A DNA stretch of 30,542 nt from Oscillospiraceae bacterium. Its GTDB lineage: Bacteria > Bacillota_A > Clostridia > Oscillospirales > Oscillospiraceae. The position numbers and the translations under genes were made by a program. The stretch is from assembly GCA_016302005.1 (NCBI GenBank), contig JAEDOK010000002.1, positions 1 through 30,542 of the forward strand, read 5' to 3'. The notes under the pieces were generated by a model. That model was not told the DNA's origin, did not search any database, and saw nothing but the letters and a program-made list of their open reading frames with translations. Below are positions 25,496 through 30,542 of the stretch, piece after piece; the stretch's first letter is position 1, and each line of letters begins with the position of its first letter.

Positions 25496-25555
25496 GTGCA
25501 TCTCCTCCGTTGCTTTTGATCGTGCCGCCGTGCCCTACGATCCGCCTATGAAGCT

Positions 25556-25561
25556 ATTATA
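25556..25561 (-). promoter_or_regulatory. Possible -10 box upstream of the kinase-yabP run
   Basis: TATAAT on the minus strand about 60 bases before the kinase start. No convincing TTGACA-like box is found 17 bases further upstream, so this is weak; an alternative sigma factor is possible. Confidence 0.3.
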
Positions 25562-25585
25562 TATAGTTTGAGCTTTAACAGCATA

Positions 25586-25633
25586 GTAGGGTGTGGACAT
25601 GTCTGCGCGGGTGTAGGAACAACCGAGTGCGTA
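25586..25633 (-). repeat. Dispersed REP-like repeat, copy 1
   Basis: On the minus strand this reads CACTCGGTTGTTCCTACACC and then GACATGTCC up to CCCTAC. It matches most positions of 30026-30074, so it is a dispersed repeat. Confidence 0.6.
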
Positions 25634-25759
25634 CAAACCGACAACCTGAGATTGCCGCGTCGCTGCGCTCCTCGCAATGACACGGAAAGGCTGCCCTCTT
25701 TGTCATTGCGAGACCGGTGCGCACACCGGTCGTGGCAATCTGCGGTTATAGTTTTGTAC
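25631..25759. repeat. Inverted-ended REP-module element E3 (129 bp)
   Basis: The ends GTACAAACCGACAACC and (inverted) GTACAAAACTATAACC match at 13 of 16 positions. Inside are two modules related to E1/E2, AGATTGCCGCG...CAATGACA and TGTCATTGCGAG...GGCAATCT, but facing outward instead. The second has a GACCGGTG/CACCGGTC stem where E1/E2 have GACCCC/GGGGTC. Confidence 0.65.
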
Positions 25760-25779
25760 AAAGTCTGTAGTTCCTGCAC

Positions 25780-25871
25780 GAGATTGCACCCGCAAGGGGT
25801 ATGCCGCATCCGTAACGCTCGTTCCTCGCGAACGGCTGCGCTACCGCGTCGCTGCGCTCCTCGCAATGACA
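25780..25871. repeat. Interrupted REP-like module E4
   Basis: AGATTGC at 25781 and CGCGTCGCTGCGCTCCTCGC further right are the two halves of the same module seen in E3, split by about 55 unrelated bases. No ORF with protein-like content is seen in 25500-26400 beyond these repeats. Confidence 0.5.
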
Positions 25872-25983
25872 GGGTGGGGGAGGCTGTGCGCGGTTGGTAG
25901 TTTCTGCCCCGGTGCGCCCTACGAGAGCAGTTTTCTTTAGTATCTGTCATGACCGGAGAATATTGCACGGGAAAATCTTCCGT

Positions 25984-26018
25984 GTCGAATTTGTCGAATT
26001 TTGTCGAATTCGGTCGAA
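25984..26018. repeat. Four GTCGAA repeats in helical phase
   Basis: GTCGAA occurs at 25984, 25993, 26003 and 26013, spaced 9, 10 and 10 bases, so all lie on one face of the helix. It could be a regulator-binding array about 190 bases upstream of the uvrA promoter. Confidence 0.5.
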
Positions 26019-26177
26019 ACTATCTGTATCATACATTATTTGTCATGCAAATGCAAGAGTGGTTACAAATAAATTGCGGAGGTCTCCGAACAAATCGGCT
26101 GCGGCACTTTTGCGTATCGTTTCGGAGCATTTCGAGCGCTTTTCCGTCGGCAATGAAAAACTTTCCCCAAAACGCGG

Positions 26178-26206
26178 TTGTCGCGGCGCATAGAGTGTGA
26201 TATAAT
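26178..26206 (+). promoter_or_regulatory. Promoter of uvrA
   Basis: TTGTCG at 26178-26183, a 17-base spacer, and TATAAT at 26201-26206 with TGA just before it form an extended -10 promoter. Transcription should start near 26213, inside the first bases of the inverted-repeat element. Confidence 0.7.
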
Positions 26207-26210
26207 ATAA

Positions 26211-26372
26211 GGAACCTCTGAACAAATCAGCGGCGGCGCTCGGCGGATCTTTTGCCGCAACTTTTCGGTTTGAAAACCTTGAAATACACAGAGTATTCCT
26301 GCGGTTTCCAAGCCTCAATTTGCGACAAAATCTCTCGCCGACCGCTCTTGCGGATTGATTCAGAGCTTCCAT
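26211..26372. repeat. Inverted-repeat element, copy B (162 bp, MITE-like), in the uvrA leader
   Basis: GGAACCTCTGAACAAATC on the left pairs with GATTGATTCAGAGCTTCC on the right with three mismatches. ATAA abuts both ends, a possible four-base target duplication. The left end resembles the element at 9179-9286. It has no credible gene. It fills most of the transcribed leader of uvrA. Confidence 0.7.
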
Positions 26373-26407
26373 AAGCTCAGAAAGAAAGCAATTTGCGGAG
26401 GGAAGCA

Positions 26408-29239
26408 ATGCGAGATACAATACTTGTCAGAGGCGCAAGAGAGAATAACTTAAAAAATGTAGATGTGGAGATCCCACGCAACGCACTCAGCGTGTTTACC
26501 GGGCTTTCCGGCTCGGGAAAGTCGTCTCTCGCGTTCGATACGATCTATGCCGAGGGACGCAGACGCTATGTGGAGTCGCTTTCCGCTTATGTGCGGCAGT
26601 TTTTGGGGCAGATGGACAAGCCCGATGTCGATGTGATCGAGGGACTTTCGCCTGCCATCTCCATTGACCAAAAGACCACATCAAAGAACCCGCGTTCGAC
26701 TGTCGGCACGGTCACGGAGATCTATGACTATCTGCGTTTGCTCTGGGCGCGCGCGGGAACGCCCCACTGCCCGAAATGCGGCAGGGAGATTCGCCGTCAG
26801 AGCGTGGATCAGATCGTGGATAAGGTGCTTGCCATGCCCGAGGGAACACGCTTTCAGGTGCTGTCGCCCATCGTGCGCGGCAAAAAGGGCGAGCATACCA
26901 AGCTTTTGGAGGACGCGCGCCGCAGCGGCTTTGCCCGTGTGCGCATCGACGGCATCAACTACGATCTGAGCGAAGAGATTTCGCTGGAAAAGAATAAAAA
27001 GCACGCCATCGAATTGGTCGTGGATCGCCTCGTCCTGCGGGGAGACATTACCCGCAGACTGACTGACAGCGTGGAAACCGCCCTGTCCCACGGCGGCGGG
27101 CTTGTCATCATCCAGTGCCCCGACACCGGCGAGGAGACGCTGTTTTCCCGCAACTACGCCTGCGACGAATGCGGTATTTCCATGCCGGAGCTTTCGCCGC
27201 GCCTGTTTTCCTTCAATAATCCGCTCGGCGCATGCCCGGAATGCTCGGGCTTGGGCTTCCGCCTGAAGGTTGATCCCGCGCTTGTCGTCCCGAATCCCGA
27301 TCTGTCCATCTATGACGGCGCGATTCAGGCAAGCGGATGGGGAAACATCAAAAACGATTCCATCGCGCGGATGTACTTCGAAGCCTTGGCGCTTAAATAT
27401 CATTTCGACCTCAATACGCCGTTCCATGCGCTTTCGGAGGCTGCCCGCGAGGTGATTCTGTACGGCACAAAGGGCGAAAAGCTTCAACTGCATTATGAGC
27501 GCGGCAACGGCAGGGGAACGCTGGAGCAAGCGTTCGAGGGGATTATTCCCAATGTGGAGCGCCGTGCCCGTGAAACCCAGTCCGATGCCGTGCGAAAGGA
27601 GCTGGAGGAGCTGATGACGACCTCGCCCTGTCCGCACTGCGGCGGTGAGCGCCTGTCCGATATTGCCCGGGCGGTGACGGTCGGCGGGCTGTCCATCATG
27701 CAATTCTGCGCCATGCCGGTCAATAAGGAGCTGGAGTTTCTCGACACCCTGCACCTCGAGGGGGCGCAGGCGATCATTGCGGAGCAGATCCTTCGTGAGA
27801 TTCGCTCCCGTCTTGGCTTCCTGCAGAGCGTCGGGCTGCAATATCTGACACTCTCCCGCTCTGCGGGGACGCTTTCCGGCGGCGAGGCGCAGCGTATCCG
27901 CCTTGCCACGCAGATTGGTTCGTCGCTGATGGGTGTGCTGTATATCCTCGACGAGCCGAGCATCGGTCTGCACCAGCGGGATAACGATAAGCTGCTTGCG
28001 ACGCTGCGCCGTCTGCGGGATTTGGGAAATACCCTGATCGTCGTGGAGCACGATGAGGACACCATGCGTGCTGCGGATTATATTGTCGATGTCGGTCCCG
28101 GCGCGGGGATTCACGGCGGCGAGATCGTCGCGCAGGGCACCTTGCAGCAGATCATGGACACGCCGGAGAGCCTGACGGGGCAATACCTCTCCGGCAAAAG
28201 AAAAATCCCCGTACCGGCGCAGCGACGGCAGGGGAACGGCAAGCACCTGCGCGTCTGCGGGTGCTGCGAAAACAATTTGGATCATGTTGATGTGGACATT
28301 CCGCTGGGAACCTTTACCTGCGTGACGGGCGTTTCGGGCAGCGGAAAATCCTCTCTGGTCAATGAGATCATCGCCAAACGGCTGCTTGGAAAGCTCAACG
28401 GCGCGCGCGTCCGCCCGGGCAAGCATGACCGCATGGAGGGAATCAAAAATCTCGATAAGGTCATTGTGATCGACCAAAGCCCTATCGGACGCACCCCGCG
28501 CTCGAACCCGGCAACCTATACGGGGCTGTTCACCGATATCCGCGACCTGTATGCCTCCACCGCCGATGCCCGTGAGCGCGGCTACAGTGCGGGGCGCTTC
28601 TCCTTTAATGTCAAGGGCGGGCGCTGCGAAGCGTGCTGCGGCGACGGTCTGGTGAAGATTGAGATGCACTTCCTGCCGGATGTCTATGTACCCTGCGAGG
28701 TCTGCCACGGCAAGCGCTATAACCGCGAGACGCTGGAGGTGCTGTATCGAGGAAAGAACATCTCTGAGGTCCTGGAGATGACGGCGGATGAGGCGCTGGA
28801 GTTCTTCGAGCATCAGCCGCGCCTGCGTGAAAAGGTCGCCACGCTGGTGGAGGTCGGCTTGGGCTATATCAAGCTTGGGCAAAGCTCCACCACGCTCTCC
28901 GGCGGCGAGGCGCAGCGCGTCAAGCTGGCGACGGAGCTTTCCCGCCGTGCGACGGGGCGCACGCTCTATATTCTTGACGAGCCGACCACGGGCTTGCATA
29001 TGTATGATGTGCAGAAGCTCTTGGAGGTACTCCAACGACTTGTCGATGTAGGAAACACCGTGCTTGTCATTGAGCATAATCTCGATGTCATTAAGACTGC
29101 CGATCACCTGATCGACTTGGGACCCGAGGGCGGCGACGGCGGCGGCAGGATCGTCGCCTGCGGTACGCCGGAGGAGGTTGCCGCCTGTGAAAAGTCCTAT
29201 ACGGGGCAGTATTTGAAAAAGGTACTTTTTGAGGAGTGA
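26408..29239 (+). CDS. uvrA: Excinuclease ABC subunit A
   Basis: The 943-residue UvrA finds bulky DNA lesions in nucleotide excision repair with UvrB and UvrC. It has two ABC ATPase halves: Walker A GLSGSGKS (32-39) and GVSGSGKS (641-648), with [19 protein letters not shown] and [16 protein letters not shown] signatures. Zinc-binding CxxC pairs are present (CPKCG, CDECG...CPEC, CPHCG and CEACC...CEVC). The length is normal. GGAGGG is five bases before ATG 26408; an in-frame TTG at 26393 overlaps that site and is not preferred. The uvrB gene is not in the window. radC follows after six bases. Confidence 0.98.
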   Translation: MRDTILVRGARENNLKNVDVEIPRNALSVFTGLSGSGKSSLAFDTIYAEGRRRYVESLSAYVRQFLGQMDKPDVDVIEGLSPAISIDQKTTSKNPRSTVGTVTEIYDYLRLLWARAGTPHCPKCGREIRRQSVDQIVDKVLAMPEGTRFQVLSPIVRGKKGEHTKLLEDARRSGFARVRIDGINYDLSEEISLEKNKKHAIELVVDRLVLRGDITRRLTDSVETALSHGGGLVIIQCPDTGEETLFSRNYACDECGISMPELSPRLFSFNNPLGACPECSGLGFRLKVDPALVVPNPDLSIYDGAIQASGWGNIKNDSIARMYFEALALKYHFDLNTPFHALSEAAREVILYGTKGEKLQLHYERGNGRGTLEQAFEGIIPNVERRARETQSDAVRKELEELMTTSPCPHCGGERLSDIARAVTVGGLSIMQFCAMPVNKELEFLDTLHLEGAQAIIAEQILREIRSRLGFLQSVGLQYLTLSRSAGTLSGGEAQRIRLATQIGSSLMGVLYILDEPSIGLHQRDNDKLLATLRRLRDLGNTLIVVEHDEDTMRAADYIVDVGPGAGIHGGEIVAQGTLQQIMDTPESLTGQYLSGKRKIPVPAQRRQGNGKHLRVCGCCENNLDHVDVDIPLGTFTCVTGVSGSGKSSLVNEIIAKRLLGKLNGARVRPGKHDRMEGIKNLDKVIVIDQSPIGRTPRSNPATYTGLFTDIRDLYASTADARERGYSAGRFSFNVKGGRCEACCGDGLVKIEMHFLPDVYVPCEVCHGKRYNRETLEVLYRGKNISEVLEMTADEALEFFEHQPRLREKVATLVEVGLGYIKLGQSSTTLSGGEAQRVKLATELSRRATGRTLYILDEPTTGLHMYDVQKLLEVLQRLVDVGNTVLVIEHNLDVIKTADHLIDLGPEGGDGGGRIVACGTPEEVAACEKSYTGQYLKKVLFEE

Positions 29240-29245
29240 CACACC

Positions 29246-29911
29246 ATGACAAAGGATCGCCTGACGCGCCGCTTTCTGACGCGGGATCCCGACGCTTTGC
29301 CGGATGTGCAGCTGCTGGAGCTGCTGCTTCGTTTCAGTGCGGAGAATGCTGCGGGACTGGCTGCGCGGCTCATGGAGCAGTACCCGAGCATTGCCGCGCT
29401 GATCGAGGCGGACCCTGACCGGCTTGCGGAGATCGAGGGCATGAATGAGGAGAGCGTCCTGCTCCTGCGCCTTGTGCCGGAGCTGCACCGCCGCTATTTC
29501 CTCTCCCGTTCACAGGGGGAGACGCGGCTTTTGAGCAGCACGGATTTCGGACGCTATCTGCTGCCGTATTTCTACGGCGCGCGGGATGAGATGATCTACT
29601 TGCTCCTGCTCGACGCTGCCGGAAAGGTCTTGAATTGCCGGAAGTTAGGGCAGGGTAGCGTCAATTCCGCCAATGTGCCTACACGCCGTTTGGTGCAGGA
29701 GGCTTTGACTGCCAACGCCACCGGCATTGTCCTGGCGCATAATCACCCCTCGGGGATCGCGCTGCCGTCGAAGGAGGATATCGAGATCACCTTGCGCCTG
29801 CGCGACGCGTTAAGCGCATTGGAGATCATGCTCCTTGACCATATCGTTATTGCCGACGACGATTTCGTCTCCATGCGCGAAAGCGGCTATTTCCGAGATT
29901 ACGGTTATTGA
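29246..29911 (+). CDS. radC: RadC family protein (JAMM/MPN-plus metalloprotein)
   Basis: The 221-residue protein has an N-terminal helix-hairpin-helix-like region (VQLLELLLRFSA through LAEIEGMNEE) and a C-terminal JAMM domain with H165-N-H167-P-S-G and D178 (HNHPSGIALPSKED), the metal-site motif of the family. Length is normal for chromosomal RadC. Its true role is unsettled: despite the name, it is not firmly established as a repair enzyme. A GGAG site sits in the end of uvrA. It follows uvrA by six bases, so the two are probably co-transcribed. Confidence 0.92.
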   Translation: MTKDRLTRRFLTRDPDALPDVQLLELLLRFSAENAAGLAARLMEQYPSIAALIEADPDRLAEIEGMNEESVLLLRLVPELHRRYFLSRSQGETRLLSSTDFGRYLLPYFYGARDEMIYLLLLDAAGKVLNCRKLGQGSVNSANVPTRRLVQEALTANATGIVLAHNHPSGIALPSKEDIEITLRLRDALSALEIMLLDHIVIADDDFVSMRESGYFRDYGY

Positions 29912-30025
29912 GCAGATGCCACGGTCTTCTCATTGACGGGTTTCGTTTTTGCAACAGCCCCTGTAGCGCCGGGACATGTCTCCTATGGCCGCGCAGCGGC
30001 AGACGGTACAGACAAACAAAATGAT

Positions 30026-30074
30026 TACACACTCGGTAGTGCCTACACGCGGCGGGGACATGTCCCCGCCCTAC
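30026..30074 (+). repeat. Dispersed REP-like repeat, copy 2
   Basis: CACTCGGTAGTGCCTACACG followed by a GGCGGGGACATGTCCCCGCC palindrome and CTAC. It corresponds to the reverse complement of 25586-25633. The rest of 29912-30128 shows no gene or terminator that I can support. Confidence 0.6.
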
Positions 30075-30129
30075 AAAGAGTATCATAACGATGCCCCGGC
30101 ATTATTTATGTTGACGAAAAGGATTACTT

Positions 30130-30284
30130 ATACCAATCACCAATTAAAATGTGCAACGCGCATTTTAATTGCGATACCGTGATTGGTATGAGACGTATTT
30201 TCGCGATGCTTTCCTTATCATCGCGAAAATGCAACGCCGGTACGGCGTTGAAAACCGATTGAAATGAATATTTTAATCGGTTTT
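30130..30284. other. Run of five perfect inverted repeats (structured non-coding element)
   Basis: ATACCAATCAC (30130-30140) pairs with GTGATTGGTAT (30179-30189) and encloses CAATTAAAATG/CATTTTAATTG (30141-30151 with 30161-30171). Then follow ATTTTCGCGATG/CATCGCGAAAAT (30197-30208 with 30219-30230), CAACGCCG/CGGCGTTG (30232-30239 with 30243-30250) and AAAACCGATT/AATCGGTTTT (30251-30260 with 30275-30284). All stems are exact, with almost no bases between them. No long ORF crosses it. It could be a structured RNA, a mobile-element end or a replication/transfer site; no family is recognised. Confidence 0.7.
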
Positions 30285-30370
30285 CAGTATTAGAAGCGGA
30301 CAATTATTATGCTCGCTATGCAATACAAGACATAATGGACTTCTTTGGGAAAGAATTTGTGGAGAAATAG
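30263..30370 (+). pseudogene. C-terminal remnant of an unidentified gene
   Basis: In frame before TAG at 30368-30370 the sequence reads LEADNYYARYAIQDIMDFFG plus KEFVEK, which looks like real protein. The frame is closed by TGA at 30260-30262 and has no ATG, so only about 35 codons remain. I do not recognise the parent family. The hairpin array overlaps its left end. Confidence 0.4.
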
Positions 30371-30431
30371 ACGCTAACTTAATTGCTGTAAGGATGTAAG
30401 AATAGTTTGTGCGCCATATGTTAGAGAGCTT

Positions 30432-30463
30432 TCAGCAGTAGGGAAGAACCTGCTGCTGATTTT
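30432..30463 (+). terminator. Intrinsic terminator
   Basis: TCAGCAGTAGG (30432-30442) pairs with CCTGCTGCTGA (30449-30459) through an AG-rich six-base loop, with one T-G pair, and runs into ATTTTC. It would end transcription from the remnant or from radC. Confidence 0.65.
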
Positions 30464-30518
30464 CTCCGTTTCTTACAAAGTTTCTTGAAAAAATTTATGA
30501 AAAATCACAAAAAAGGGC

Positions 30519-30542
30519 TTGACATTCACGGGCGCGTGTATT
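30519..30542 (+). promoter_or_regulatory. Promoter cut by the window end
   Basis: A consensus TTGACA at 30519-30524 follows a run of A-rich sequence resembling an UP element. With a 17-base spacer the -10 box would start at 30542, the last base shown. A gene probably begins just outside the window. Confidence 0.5.

Noticed and set aside
26043..26420. Minus-strand frame of 125 codons upstream of uvrA
   Set aside because: It crosses the uvrA promoter and the inverted-repeat element and has no ribosome-binding site. Its sequence simply reflects the repeat.
26681..29488. 935-codon open frame antisense to uvrA and radC
   Set aside because: It is a shadow of G+C-rich coding sequence, and the uvrA motifs on the plus strand are unmistakable.
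29976..30182. 68-codon plus-strand frame after radC
   Set aside because: It runs through a dispersed repeat and the hairpin array, has no ribosome-binding site and no protein-like pattern.

Overview
The window looks like a chromosomal segment of a spore-forming Clostridia bacterium, most likely an Oscillospiraceae/Ruminococcaceae-type gut anaerobe. This is inferred from the sporulation genes yabP and yabQ next to divIC, paired GlgC/GlgD glycogen genes, a Firmicutes-type DnaD/DnaC(DnaI) pair, and many REP-like short repeats. No rRNA, tRNA or CRISPR array is visible.

Layout. Bases 1-7341 (+) are a tight glycogen operon: the end of glgC, then glgD, glgA, glgP and a family-13 glycoside hydrolase. 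Bases 7342-9171 hold an M3 oligoendopeptidase (pepF) with its own promoter. An inverted-repeat element and an AT-rich spacer follow, then a small membrane protein gene with a clear promoter. Bases 10210-18134 (+) encode a complete oligopeptide ABC transporter (oppA, B, C, D, F). OppA and OppC are both much larger than usual, and three hairpins separate oppA from oppB. A small one-TM protein gene ends this block at a strong 17-bp terminator hairpin.

Bases 18677-21597 (-) carry dnaD, dnaC, an iron-sulfur-type flavoprotein gene and a DtxR-family regulator gene in one closely packed run read from a promoter near 21.9 kb. Bases 22008-25495 (-) carry a short-chain dehydrogenase gene and a yab locus: a degenerate histidine kinase gene, yabP, yabQ, divIC and a yabR-like S1 gene. 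Bases 26408-29911 (+) carry uvrA and a radC-family gene. The last 600 bases hold repeats, a run of perfect hairpins, a short coding remnant, a terminator and the first half of a promoter cut by the window end.

The most unusual content is non-coding. Two nearly identical 175/176-bp elements (21664-21838 and 22751-22926, opposite orientations) have CAG...CTG ends. Each sits between two perfect copies of a hairpin, and the hairpin differs between the two sites, so each insertion seems to have duplicated an entire target palindrome. A second family with longer inverted ends (9179-9286 and 26211-26372) has one copy inserted right at the predicted transcription start of uvrA. A third structure, at 30130-30284, is five back-to-back perfect inverted repeats.

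Among proteins, the points to check are the roughly 390-residue external insertion with a repeated motif in OppC, and a kinase in the yab locus whose usual phospho-acceptor histidine is replaced.
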